A DNA stretch of 50,599 bases from Clostridia bacterium (GTDB lineage: Bacteria; Bacillota_A; Clostridia; Christensenellales; Aristaeellaceae), in assembly GCA_017481065.1 (NCBI GenBank), contig JAFUPT010000109.1, positions 1 through 50,599 of the forward strand, in the 5' to 3' direction. Below are positions 5,812-12,393 of the stretch, piece by piece. The number at the start of each line of letters is the position of its first letter. Positions within the stretch are counted from its first letter, which is position 1. The notes beneath the pieces were generated by a model. That model had not been told where the DNA came from and did not search any database. It worked only from the letters and a program-made list of their open reading frames with translations. Made by a program: the position numbers and the translations under genes.

Positions 5812-6084
5812 ATGAAGAATACATGCAGATGCGCCCTGAGAGATTATATGACCAAGAGGCTTGCGAAGACGCGAAAGGAAGCAGGACTTACGCAGGCCAA
5901 GTTTTCCGAGCAGCTGATGATGGATACGCGATCCTACGCGGCGCTGGAACACGGCAAGAGCCTTTGCTGCACACTGACATTCATCATCTACATGGCGCGA
6001 TGCTGCAAAGATACGGATGGCCTGATCCGCGACCTGCGACAGATTTTACAGGATGCCCAGGATAATGAGATGACCGCTTCGTGA
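5812..6084 (+). CDS. XRE-family regulator (90 aa), divergent from integrase
   Basis: ATG at 5812 with GCGAGG seven bases upstream. A Cro/CI helix-turn-helix spans residues about 12-65: LAKTRKEAGLTQAKFSEQLM followed by DTRSYAALEHGKSL. The remainder is short helices (MARCCKDTDGLIRDLRQIL). Proteins of this type next to integrases often control excision or the lysogeny decision. It is monocistronic: a palindrome and -10 box precede it and a terminator hairpin follows at 6092. Two Cys pairs near the N-terminus (CRC) and in the middle (LCC, CC) are unusual for this family and might respond to redox, which is speculation. Confidence 0.78.
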   Translation: MKNTCRCALRDYMTKRLAKTRKEAGLTQAKFSEQLMMDTRSYAALEHGKSLCCTLTFIIYMARCCKDTDGLIRDLRQILQDAQDNEMTAS

Positions 6085-6091
6085 TCCCCTT

Positions 6092-6120
6092 CCCCCTGCG
6101 AATCAGGGGGAATTCTTATT
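6092..6120. terminator. Terminator between convergent genes
   Basis: CCCCCTG (6092-6098) pairs with CAGGGGG (6104-6110) across CGAAT, followed by a T-rich stretch to 6120. It sits between the rightward XRE gene and the stop codon of the leftward membrane-protein gene. Confidence 0.7.
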
Positions 6121-7246
6121 TTGCGCTTTTGATGTACCATGCGGGTCGATTGCCAGTAGAACGAGAGCCATTTGCGGCGTACTGTACTTTGACGCCACGG
6201 GCTTTCAACTCTTCAGAGGCTTTTTCATCGAAGAAATACAGGCCACCGCCTGAAGGCATTTTGTCAACGAACTCCAGTTGGTGTAACTCTAAATAAGATA
6301 TTGCCAATTCTGCTTCTGAAAACACATCAAAATCATCTGATGACTGATAATGGGATAGATCAGCGGTATTTTCATGAAATGCTTGAACGTTGGAAAAATG
6401 CTTATTGGATTTATTTGCAGTTGCGTCCACTGAAGATTTTTCTTTCCTTGCCCATCTTTCATTTTCTTTTTCAGAAAGATAGACGGCATACTTATTCCCT
6501 TCTTTTACCTGCCGAATCTTTTTCTTTTCTAGCAGAGCATCGTAGCAGATACTTACTTCCTTCGGCCCTTTTGCAGAAAAATGCTTTCTTAGGAGTTCAC
6601 ACCTTAGGACACGTTTGTTTTCAAATATGTATTTCAAAAGATCATCATAGATTATCAATTTGCGCTTATATTCCGGACGCATTGCATCAACACACGTTTT
6701 TAGCCTTTCCTCCAAGGCCTGCCGGCTATCAAAGCAAGGATCGTAATCATTTCCAAAGTAATTCTTGAAAAATGCTTTTTTATCTATGCCCAAGGTTTTG
6801 CTTTCATCTAATGACCAAAACAAATCCCATTTTTTGAGGCAACGGTTCTTTGAAGTGTACGCTTTATCTACATTTTTGAAATCATATTCAGTGATCAAAT
6901 AATAGAATTCTGAAAATGAATCCAGTGCCTTAAACGCTTTATCTTCCCATTTCTCTCTTTTTAGATCCTGAATGTGCTCCCGCAAACTGAGAATATCCTC
7001 TTCATAACAGTCCCGTGAAACACCGGACGTAAAATCACGGACTTCTTCATAACCACGCGCCAACGCTTCGAGACTTTTCTCAGCCTTCTTTATGTTTATC
7101 GTTTCAATTCCCTTGTTGAACTCCCTATAATTTGTCTCATAATACGTTTGTGATTTTTCTCTTCGTTCATTTTCTTCCAGCAAATGCGGCGAAATAAGAA
7201 TTATAATCAGGATAAATAAAACAAATCCCCCTACGATGGTAGCCAT
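6116..7246 (-). CDS. Membrane-anchored protein with winged-helix-like segment, lysogeny module
   Basis: A 376-residue protein of unknown function, probably expressed in the lysogen. Residues 4-20 are one membrane segment (VGGFVLFILIIILI) with a short N-terminal side. Residues 25-130 are charged and helical, coiled-coil-like. Residues about 196-257 look like a winged helix: a helix (DDLLKYIFENK), a second (LRCELLRKHF), a recognition-like helix (KEVSICYDALLEKKK) and a hairpin (IRQVKEGNKYAVYL). The C-terminal 60 residues (GGGLYFFD ... GSRSTGNRPAWYI) resemble a small module found at the end of some nuclease/helicase-type proteins; that is from memory. It lies 32 bp after the repressor gene, same direction, so it is probably driven by the repressor promoter. 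Superinfection exclusion or defence is a reasonable guess. Confidence 0.6.
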   Translation of the reverse strand: MATIVGGFVLFILIIILISPHLLEENERREKSQTYYETNYREFNKGIETINIKKAEKSLEALARGYEEVRDFTSGVSRDCYEEDILSLREHIQDLKREKWEDKAFKALDSFSEFYYLITEYDFKNVDKAYTSKNRCLKKWDLFWSLDESKTLGIDKKAFFKNYFGNDYDPCFDSRQALEERLKTCVDAMRPEYKRKLIIYDDLLKYIFENKRVLRCELLRKHFSAKGPKEVSICYDALLEKKKIRQVKEGNKYAVYLSEKENERWARKEKSSVDATANKSNKHFSNVQAFHENTADLSHYQSSDDFDVFSEAELAISYLELHQLEFVDKMPSGGGLYFFDEKASEELKARGVKVQYAANGSRSTGNRPAWYIKSAK

Positions 7247-7278
7247 TTTTTATCCCTTTCACCAAAACTCGATTCTTA

Positions 7279-7653
7279 TTATGTTGCCTTTGCGATATGT
7301 GCGTCTTTTTGCAGATCAGGATTCCCTGACAATGCCCTCATATTTCCAAGAGCCAACATGCGACCTTCCGAATTGAAGCTACGATACAAGGCAAGCAATT
7401 CCTCTTCATCGGAATTTAAACAGCTTTTCTCAGTGGATAAACCATAAAAAACACTTATATTCTCAATTTTATAGAGTTTATAGAGAATGAAAAGCATATC
7501 CGCATCTGGCTGGCCACGTTCATGTTCCCATGCGCTAATTGTTTTTTCGCTTTTTCCTATCGCCAATCCCACTTCTTTAATAGAAAAACCTGCTTTCTCG
7601 CGGTATTCTTTCAGCTTTGAAGCAAGAATCTTGCGAATTTCATTATCGCTCAT
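7279..7653 (-). CDS. CI-like phage repressor, XRE family (124 aa)
   Basis: ATG at 7653 with GAGGTGATTAA upstream. The N-terminal 65 residues are a Cro/CI helix-turn-helix: YREKAGFSIKEVGLAIGKSE and TISAWEHERGQPDADMLFIL. The C-terminal half (NSDEEELLALYRSFNSEGR...) is a short helical oligomerisation region rather than a LexA-type autoprotease; no Ala-Gly cleavage site or Ser-Lys dyad is visible, so induction would not be by RecA-stimulated self-cleavage. It is transcribed leftward from TTGATT-17-TATTAT at 7699-7671 and is divergent from the Cro-like gene. Three 17-bp operators fill the divergent region. Confidence 0.9.
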   Translation of the reverse strand: MSDNEIRKILASKLKEYREKAGFSIKEVGLAIGKSEKTISAWEHERGQPDADMLFILYKLYKIENISVFYGLSTEKSCLNSDEEELLALYRSFNSEGRMLALGNMRALSGNPDLQKDAHIAKAT

Positions 7654-7670
7654 TTAATCACCTCGGGAAC

Positions 7671-7699
7671 ATAATAGCACATAAAAACTATAAAATCAA
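7671..7699 (-). promoter_or_regulatory. Leftward (lysogenic) promoter of repressor
   Basis: Minus strand TTGATT (7699-7694), 17-bp spacer, TATTAT (7676-7671). Operator O1 (7707-7723) begins 8 bp upstream of the -35, a position suited to activation or to cooperative repression from O2. Confidence 0.7.
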
Positions 7700-7706
7700 G
7701 ATTTAA

Positions 7707-7723
7707 TTCTAAAAAATATAGAA
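7707..7723. promoter_or_regulatory. Repressor operator O1
   Basis: 17-bp imperfect palindrome TTCTA-N7-TAGAA. It shares the TCTAt-N-aTAGA core with O2 and O3 and lies between the divergent promoters, just upstream of the leftward -35. Confidence 0.7.
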
Positions 7724-7741
7724 TTTCTACGCAAATAGCAC

Positions 7742-7770
7742 TTGACATTCTATGATTTATAGAGTATCAT
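7742..7770 (+). promoter_or_regulatory. Rightward (lytic) promoter
   Basis: TTGACA (7742-7747, perfect), exactly 17 bp, TATCAT (7765-7770). The 17-bp spacer is identical in extent to operator O2 (7748-7764), so bound repressor would exclude RNA polymerase. It drives the Cro-like gene and the gene at 8047. Confidence 0.88.
7748..7764. promoter_or_regulatory. Repressor operator O2, fills the lytic promoter spacer
   Basis: 17-bp palindrome TTCTAT-N5-ATAGAG centred at 7756. It occupies every base between the -35 and -10 of the rightward promoter. Confidence 0.8.
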
Positions 7771-7778
7771 GTAGAAAA

Positions 7779-7795
7779 CTCTACAAAACATAGAG
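7779..7795. promoter_or_regulatory. Repressor operator O3 near transcription start
   Basis: 17-bp palindrome CTCTA-N7-TAGAG centred at 7787, three helical turns (31 bp) from O2 and overlapping the expected start of the rightward transcript. Confidence 0.75.
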
Positions 7796-7813
7796 ATTGG
7801 AGTGATAGCAAAC

Positions 7814-8050
7814 ATGGTCGACTACATTAAAGTAATTGATCAGAAACGTAGTCAAATAGGAATGACGATCCGCGCGCTCGCTAGAAAGATTGACATGGAT
7901 GATGACTTGCTCGGCAAAACGCTGCATCGAAAACGCAAGATGACCGCTACGGAACTGATTAAAATCAGCTGCGCACTGGATTTGACCATGGACGATTATT
8001 TTTCAACTGAGAATGAACAGAAAAGCGAACACACAGAAAGGACAGCATGA
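7814..8050 (+). CDS. Cro-like XRE regulator (78 aa)
   Basis: Start at ATG 7814, 11 nt after GGAG; the upstream GTG at 7802 overlaps the ribosome-binding site. The protein is a single helix-turn-helix domain: QIGMTIRALARKIDMDDDLLGK, then KMTATELIKISCALDLTMDDYF. It is the first gene of the rightward lytic transcript and is directly downstream of O2/O3, so by position it is the Cro counterpart of the CI-like protein at 7279. The polar C-terminal tail (ENEQKSEHTERTA) is unstructured. Confidence 0.85.
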   Translation: MVDYIKVIDQKRSQIGMTIRALARKIDMDDDLLGKTLHRKRKMTATELIKISCALDLTMDDYFSTENEQKSEHTERTA

Positions 8051-8439
8051 TGGTGAAACTGCAAGCTGCCATTGAGCATGTAGGCCGCATATTAGATTTT
8101 ACGGCAGAACACGGATTTGAAAATGAAGAAGTGGAGTTTTGCCGGGAAGTGAGCTATGCGCTGTACTGGATTTGCAGGAATATTGTGCCTGTGGGCTTTA
8201 CGCTGATGGGCGAAAACAGAGAAAAAGCCCTGCATGCATCCGAGAAAGCATTGAAAGCTTTGACTGACGCATGTAAGGCATACGAAAAAGAAATATTCTG
8301 CAACAGGATTGAGGCGATCCGCGAAGGCATGCGCTGCATGAATGTATTCCACAGAGCGAAAGAGATTTATCTTGTTTCGATTCGGGACCATTCCAACAGC
8401 GAATTACCCACTTCACAATCGGAAATATCCCATTCGTAA
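8047..8439 (+). CDS. Hypothetical helical protein (130 aa)
   Basis: ATG at 8047 overlaps the stop of the Cro-like gene (ATGA), so it is translationally coupled to it. The product is mostly helical: AAIEHVGRILDFTAEHGF, EVEFCREVSYALYWICRNIV and KALKALTDACKAYEKEI. No membrane segment or known motif. Its last 73 nt are overlapped on the opposite strand by the gene at 8367-8588. Being the second gene of the lytic operon suggests an early regulatory or establishment role, which is inference. Confidence 0.6.
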   Translation: MMVKLQAAIEHVGRILDFTAEHGFENEEVEFCREVSYALYWICRNIVPVGFTLMGENREKALHASEKALKALTDACKAYEKEIFCNRIEAIREGMRCMNVFHRAKEIYLVSIRDHSNSELPTSQSEISHS

Positions 8440-8588
8440 TATTCGCTGGTATGTGTATAGACGTTATCTGCAAGTGCTTCGGGCGAGGATGCGGTTTGCA
8501 GAAGCTCATCCCCCACATACAACGCGAAATGACCATGAAATAAGCGAATTGCAAAGGTGCAAATTGGCGTTTTCAAAAGCCACGCCAT
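8367..8588 (-). CDS. Small hypothetical protein on opposite strand (73 aa)
   Basis: Supported by a full AGGAGGT 7 nt before the ATG at 8588 and a well-placed promoter (TTGTTT-17-TATACT, 8649-8621). The protein (MAWLLKTPICTFAIRL, then GHFALYVGDELLQTASSPEALADNVYTHTSEYYEW) has a beta-hairpin-rich N-terminus with alternating hydrophobics. It is the only leftward gene between the lytic promoter and the early operon, and its 3' end overlaps the convergent gene by 73 nt. No family recognised. Confidence 0.65.
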   Translation of the reverse strand: MAWLLKTPICTFAIRLFHGHFALYVGDELLQTASSPEALADNVYTHTSEYYEWDISDCEVGNSLLEWSRIETR

Positions 8589-8620
8589 GAGGTGAACCTC
8601 CTTTCTTTGATTTTACGAAA

Positions 8621-8649
8621 AGTATATCACTTGAAAGGATGGAAAACAA
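8621..8649 (-). promoter_or_regulatory. Promoter of leftward small gene
   Basis: Minus strand TTGTTT (8649-8644), 17 bp, TATACT (8626-8621), 23 bp upstream of the Shine-Dalgarno sequence of the gene at 8588. Confidence 0.6.
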
Positions 8650-8761
8650 GGTGAGTATAACGGAAAAGAATTACCCCGTGGCATACAACATTAACACCAC
8701 CTTTCGACATGATTGTACCATATCCTGAACCAAAATGGAAGATACCAAGAAGGAGGACACT

Positions 8762-9025
8762 ATGATCGACCTGAATGACCGGGTTACGGTGATGGTGAAG
8801 CTATACGGCGAGGTTTGCACCCGGAAGAATGCGGCCAAGATGCTGGGGCGCACCGCTGAGACTGTAAGCAAGATGATGCAGGATGGCCGGCTGGATTCCG
8901 CTTGCGGCGGCACGATGGTGGATGTGAGGAGCATTGCCAGATACATAGCTGCACCGGAGCAGGAGGACTTTGAGGCCCGGAAGCGCCGCCAGATGCGCAA
9001 GTATGGCAGCAATTGGAGCGTATGA
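8762..9025 (+). CDS. Excisionase/MerR-like DNA-binding protein (87 aa)
   Basis: Start ATG 8762 with AAGGAGGACACT before it. The segment CTRKNAAKMLGRTAETVSKMMQDGRL followed by CGGTMVDVRSIARYI matches the layout of MerR-type winged helix domains used by excisionases and phage DNA-binding adaptors: a helix-turn-helix, then a wing and a helix. The basic C-terminus (ARKRRQMRKYG) is compatible with DNA binding. It is the first gene of the rightward early block after the switch, so an excisionase or early regulator is likely; which one cannot be decided from sequence. Confidence 0.65.
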   Translation: MIDLNDRVTVMVKLYGEVCTRKNAAKMLGRTAETVSKMMQDGRLDSACGGTMVDVRSIARYIAAPEQEDFEARKRRQMRKYGSNWSV

Positions 9026-9027
9026 GC

Positions 9028-9339
9028 ATGATTATTGCAGTGGATTTCGATGGATGCCTTTGCGAGAGCAAATGGCCGGAGATCGGAAAAGCGAATATAG
9101 CCGTGATACGGAACTTGATTGAGCGCAGAAAGCGCGGGGATAAGGTAATCCTTTGGACCTGCCGGGCCGGGCAGCTGCTGGAAGATGCAATTGCCTGGTG
9201 TGCGGAGCGGGGACTGGTATTCGACGCAGTGAACGACAACCTGCCCGAGGTGATTGCCAAATATGGCAACAACGGACGTAAGGTGAGCGCAGATGAATAC
9301 TGGGACGACAAGGCCGTGACGGTGAAATTCAGATGGTAG
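9028..9339 (+). CDS. Phage HAD-superfamily hydrolase-like protein (103 aa)
   Basis: The start at 9028 has GGAG 9 nt upstream; an ATG at 9022 overlapping the previous stop is the alternative. Motif I is clear: IIAVDFDGCLCE (nucleophile Asp and acid Asp in DFDG), with motif II represented by VILWTCRAG (Thr). Later segments (LVFDAVNDNLPE, KYGNNGRKVSADEYWDDKAV) carry the acidic residues of a reduced motif III/IV. Such ~100-residue HAD proteins are common in clostridial phages; the substrate is unknown, with nucleotide or polynucleotide phosphate a possibility. Confidence 0.8.
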   Translation: MIIAVDFDGCLCESKWPEIGKANIAVIRNLIERRKRGDKVILWTCRAGQLLEDAIAWCAERGLVFDAVNDNLPEVIAKYGNNGRKVSADEYWDDKAVTVKFRW

Positions 9340-9346
9340 CGATGAT

Positions 9347-9422
9347 GCGCCGGTAGTTCAATTGGCAGAGCGCCAGCCTTCCAAGCTGGATGCTGCGGGT
9401 TCGAGGCCCGTCCGGCGCTCCA
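9347..9422 (+). tRNA. tRNA-Gly(TCC)
   Basis: Cloverleaf of 76 nt: acceptor GCGCCGG/CCGGCGC with discriminator T, D arm GTTC..GAGC, anticodon stem CCAGC/GCTGG with loop CTTCCAA (anticodon TCC), T arm GCGGG-TTCGAGG-CCCGT. CCA is encoded (9420-9422). It is the first of four tRNAs in the phage early region. Confidence 0.93.
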
Positions 9423-9718
9423 GGAAGGTTCTGTTAAAGCACGCAGTGAAACGGGAGCGTTTATATTCGATTGCCTTAGAAGCAGGGGTGCCGCAGAAGG
9501 GGTAACTGATCAGGATCGAATATTAGCGGTTGGAACGAGGAGACGTCCTCGCGTGCGCCGCCGGTGCATACACAAGCGGGGTCATTCCCCTCCGATAAGC
9601 CGGACGGATACGGACCGATAGATACCGGGACACGACGGAGAGCAACGCCGAACAGCCCATAATGAGAGGGGGCCAGCCGGAGCAAACGCACTACGAGAGG
9701 CGGAATCCGGCCCTGTAA
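9423..9718. other. 296-bp segment without recognisable gene, inside tRNA cluster
   Basis: No convincing ORF or tRNA. It contains a 9-bp inverted repeat ATATTCGAT (9463-9471)/ATCGAATAT (9515-9523) enclosing 43 nt, and a perfect hairpin CGAGGA-GACG-TCCTCG (9536-9551). The rest is GC-rich and could form further structure. A structured RNA, a decayed tRNA stretch or a tRNA-processing spacer are all possible. Confidence 0.4.
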
Positions 9719-9795
<77 letters not shown>

Positions 9796-9870
9796 GAGCG
9801 CCCTCTTTCGGAACAGTGGCGCTTTACAAGTAATCCGACCGATGACAGCCGGGAAAGACCAGCTGGACAA

Positions 9871-9919
9871 CCCCTCAGGCCCTGCGGGCCAGCTCCCCTT
9901 ACACAGGGGAGCCGAGGGG
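9871..9919. repeat. 49-bp palindromic three-stem repeat element
   Basis: The outer stem CCCCTC (9871-9876)/GAGGGG (9914-9919) encloses two hairpins: GGCCC-tgc-GGGCC and GCTCCCCT-tacac-AGGGGAGC. This resembles an intergenic palindromic repeat scattered in genomes of gut Clostridia, recognised from memory. It lies between the CAT tRNA and tRNA-Ser. Confidence 0.6.
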
Positions 9920-9929
9920 ATGACCGCGT

Positions 9930-10017
9930 GGGGAGTTGGCAGAGTGGCGAATGCAGCGGTTTGCTAAACCGTAGGCCGGATGACGGTCCGGGGGTTCGAG
10001 TCCCCCACTTCCCGCCA
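9930..10017 (+). tRNA. tRNA-Ser(GCT)
   Basis: 88 nt with the long variable arm expected for serine. Acceptor GGGGAGT/ACTTCCC (one G-U), discriminator G, anticodon loop TTGCTAA (anticodon GCT), T arm GGGGG-TTCGAGT-CCCCC, encoded CCA (10015-10017). Confidence 0.93.
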
Positions 10018-10102
10018 GCCCGGGAGGGCAACAGATTCAAGAACCAGACAGACGGAAGCTGCCCCATACGGGCGTGGGTTACGACATACCCGTATGGCAC
10101 AT

Positions 10103-10178
10103 GCCGTTGTAGCTCAATTGGCAGAGCGCGGAATTTGTAATTCTGAGGTTGTGGGTTCGAGTCCCACCTTCGGCTCCA
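10103..10178 (+). tRNA. tRNA-Thr(TGT) with mismatched acceptor stem
   Basis: 76 nt; anticodon stem CGGAA/TTCTG with loop TTTGTAA (anticodon TGT), T arm GTGGG-TTCGAGT-CCCAC, discriminator T, encoded CCA. The acceptor pairs GCCGTTG with CTTCGGC, leaving U5-U68 and U6-U67 mismatches; GAAG-type pairing would be expected. A 9-bp hairpin CCATACGGG (10064-10072)/CCCGTATGG (10089-10097) immediately precedes it and may act in processing. Confidence 0.85.
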
Positions 10179-10293
10179 CCATCCGGGTAGATGCACGAGG
10201 ATGGAGCTTCTTTCTATTTTTCCCAGGGCTATAAGCCCGAAGCCTTCTCTACGCACAAGGATCAGCGACAGGCACCTGACGCGCGGATCGGCT

Positions 10294-10320
10294 GCCCGCC
10301 TGTTTAAGGCGGGCTACTTC
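10294..10320 (+). terminator. Hairpin at end of tRNA cluster
   Basis: GCCCGCC (10294-10300), loop TGTTTAA, GGCGGGC (10308-10314), then TACTTCT. The T tract is poor, so termination may be partial. Confidence 0.5.
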
Positions 10321-10346
10321 TAAAATGAAACCGAAGGAGGCAGGAC

Positions 10347-10637
10347 ATGCAGGACGCTATACGGGAATACGGCATAGACAGCTTGCAGATTCTGCCGCCG
10401 AGGAAGGGCGCATGCCCGATATGCGCGGCTACGCATGAACCGATGCTGCCGCACAACCGCAACAGCTATTATTACCAGATGCGCTTCCGGCAGGAGCACG
10501 GACACTTGCCCACATGGGAAGACGCCATGGAGCATTGCACGGATGAAATGAAAGCTGAATGGCGGAATTTTTTGAAAGAATGGGGCTTATTGCCCGGGGA
10601 GGTGAACAAAGATGGGACAGGGATGGATTCATTCTGA
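10347..10637 (+). CDS. Hypothetical early protein with CxxC (96 aa)
   Basis: ATG at 10347 with GAAGGAGGCAGGAC before it. An N-terminal acidic helix (MQDAIREYGIDSL) is followed by a CPICAATHEPMLPHNRN segment that looks like half of a zinc knuckle, then Trp-rich helices (WEDAMEHCTDEMKAEWRNFLKEWGLL). Phage proteins of this layout usually lie among early genes in clostridial phages. It overlaps the DUF551 gene by 26 nt, so expression is coupled. Function unknown. Confidence 0.65.
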   Translation: MQDAIREYGIDSLQILPPRKGACPICAATHEPMLPHNRNSYYYQMRFRQEHGHLPTWEDAMEHCTDEMKAEWRNFLKEWGLLPGEVNKDGTGMDSF

Positions 10638-10818
10638 AGAGCGGATGCCGACGCAGGACGATGCAGACAAATGGGGATGCGTGCTGGTTTGGCATACATA
10701 CCAGGGCCCGATGATTACCGGCTGGAAACAGGTGAAGCAGAACAGCTTCATGACGCACTGGCGAAGGACGCCGCGCCCGCCGGCATGCTATCGGGATCCG
10801 CATAAAGAAAGACCGTGA
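10612..10818 (+). CDS. DUF551-like phage protein (68 aa)
   Basis: ATG at 10612 with GGGGAGGTGAACAAAG before it, inside the end of the previous gene. The pattern W-I-x-S-E-E-R-M-P near the N-terminus, CVLVWHTYQGP in the middle and MTHWRRTPRPP at the end is the DUF551 signature (WIPVSERLP ... VLV ... THWxPLPxPP). These proteins are frequent in phage early regions; their role is unknown. Length is typical. Confidence 0.78.
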   Translation: MGQGWIHSEERMPTQDDADKWGCVLVWHTYQGPMITGWKQVKQNSFMTHWRRTPRPPACYRDPHKERP

Positions 10819-10837
10819 AGCCTCGCACGCTTCACGG
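10813..10837. repeat. Perfect 9-bp inverted repeat after DUF551 gene
   Basis: CCGTGAAGC (10813-10821) and GCTTCACGG (10829-10837) with a 7-nt loop, overlapping the DUF551 stop codon. There is no T tract, so it is not a canonical terminator; it may stabilise or separate transcripts. Confidence 0.55.
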
Positions 10838-10921
10838 CCAATGGGAACTACTCAACGCAATTTGGTAATAACCCATTGCTATTTTACCACAGCAAAGGCT
10901 TTTTTGCAAGGAGAAAGGCAC

Positions 10922-11770
10922 ATGAATGATTTGAAAACGACCGCAAATGCCTCCCCTGCCCTGCTGGATGAACTGGCAGCGAAGGCGCGGTATTACCAGG
11001 ACACGATCTGGCGCAGCGGCATTGAGCTCGGCTGGGTGCTGACCGAGGCCAAGAAGCTGGTGCCGCACGGCGAATGGAGGCACTGGCTGGAAGTGAATGC
11101 GGAAATCACCCTGCGCGGCGCGCAGCAGATGATGCAGCTTTATTCCAAATTTGGCGGCAGGCCCGCTTTCAAGAATATTGAGAAGAGCAAGCTGCTGACC
11201 ATGCTGAGCCTGCCCGAGGGAAGCGAGGAAGAATTCATTGCAGAGAATGACGTTTCCCATATGACGGTAAACGAGGTAAAGCAGGCCGTGAGCGAAGTGA
11301 AGCGGCAGGATGCGGGAATTCCCGAGGAAATTGCCGACAAACTTCTGAAACAGCAGGAAGAAATCGCCCGGCTTACGCAGCAGGCGAACGACGCCGTGAG
11401 CGCTTCCAATGTGCTGCGCAGCACCAACCGGCAGCTGCAGATTCAAATCGACGATGGAAATATCCTGCTACAGGATATGCAGACCCAATATGACCTTGTG
11501 CAGAGCGAGCTTACCCGCCTGCGCAGCGATGACGCCCGGGGCGACGCCGAACGCACACCGCGGGACGAGCTGACGGCGGAGGTGTTTTCGAGCGCAGTAA
11601 GACAGTTCATGGGCATTTGCAGCACGATGCCGCAGATGGGCAAGCGCTTTGCTGCCATGGACAACACCCAGCGGCTGGACTTTGAAGAGGGGCTTATGAC
11701 CATTGAAGGCTGGGCCAAGGGCGCGCGCGGCGCGCTGGATATGATCTGCGGGGAGGTGCTGACGGTATGA
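10922..11770 (+). CDS. DUF3102 family protein (282 aa)
   Basis: Start at 10922 (MNDLKTTANASPALLDELAAK) after AAGGAGAAAGGCAC. The DUF3102 pattern covers residues about 10-110: a long helix, IWRSGIELGWVLTEAKKLVPHGEW..WLE, and a helix-turn-helix-like ITLRGAQQMMQLYSKFGG, LPEGSEEEF. A long coiled coil follows (residues 130-210, KQQEEIARLTQQANDAV). Members are found in phages and plasmids and may have a replication, partition or DNA-associated role; this is not established. The stop overlaps the next gene by 4 nt. Confidence 0.82.
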   Translation: MNDLKTTANASPALLDELAAKARYYQDTIWRSGIELGWVLTEAKKLVPHGEWRHWLEVNAEITLRGAQQMMQLYSKFGGRPAFKNIEKSKLLTMLSLPEGSEEEFIAENDVSHMTVNEVKQAVSEVKRQDAGIPEEIADKLLKQQEEIARLTQQANDAVSASNVLRSTNRQLQIQIDDGNILLQDMQTQYDLVQSELTRLRSDDARGDAERTPRDELTAEVFSSAVRQFMGICSTMPQMGKRFAAMDNTQRLDFEEGLMTIEGWAKGARGALDMICGEVLTV

Positions 11771-12393
11771 GTGACAAGATGGTTACTTTTGAATGCGGCC
11801 ATCCCTTGCCGAGTTATCCGCCTGCGCTACATGCCGAGCAGACCGCGCTGATTGCTGAAATGATACGCGAGATGCTGGCCCCGGTTGTTTCTTCCATCGC
11901 CAAGGCGCTTGACAACAACACGCAGGCCATGGAGCAGCTTGCCGCCGCTCAGCTGATTCAAAATGACCGACTTGAAGCACTTGAGAAGCAGGTGCGCTTG
12001 AATACCCCTATATCACCCCAGCAGGTGCGATATCTGAACAACGCCATACGCGAAAAGGCGCGGCGCTTGCTTTACGAGCGCAAAATTGAGGACGGCAAGG
12101 CCACCACAAAGCTGGCAGGATGCATACGCAAGGGCCTGCTTGCCCAATATGGCATGGCTGCCATTCAGGAGATCCCCAGGCACGAATACAAGGTGGCCCT
12201 TGGCTGGATTGAGACGTGGATGAATGCACTGAGCGTGCTGGACGTTGTGAAGGAGGCACGGAAGCGGCGTGAGGAAGAGGATTTGGCGAAAGCTGAACAG
12301 CCTGCGAACCCGGATGGTGCAGCGGCGCATGCCGGCATGGATGATCAACATGGTAAGCCGGACTTGCCGGGGAATTGCGGAGGCATGGGATGA
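11767..12393 (+). CDS. ORF6C-domain protein (208 aa), anti-repressor type
   Basis: ATG at 11767 overlaps the previous stop (ATGA). Residues about 68-160 match the ORF6C domain seen at the C-terminus of phage anti-repressors: NDRLEALEKQV, ISPQQVRYLNNAIREKARRLL, then GCIRKGLLAQYGM and IPRHEYKVALGWIETWMNAL. The N-terminal part is a coiled segment (ALHAEQTALIAEMIREML) in place of a Bro-N or KilA-N DNA-binding domain. The C-terminal tail is Gly/Ala/Pro-rich. It may modulate repressor or regulator activity, by family analogy. Confidence 0.78.
   Translation: MSDKMVTFECGHPLPSYPPALHAEQTALIAEMIREMLAPVVSSIAKALDNNTQAMEQLAAAQLIQNDRLEALEKQVRLNTPISPQQVRYLNNAIREKARRLLYERKIEDGKATTKLAGCIRKGLLAQYGMAAIQEIPRHEYKVALGWIETWMNALSVLDVVKEARKRREEEDLAKAEQPANPDGAAAHAGMDDQHGKPDLPGNCGGMG

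Noticed and set aside
8644..8761. Rightward promoter for the early operon
   Set aside because: Hexamers in this segment (for example TTCGAC, CATATC) have wrong spacing. I could not support a promoter here.
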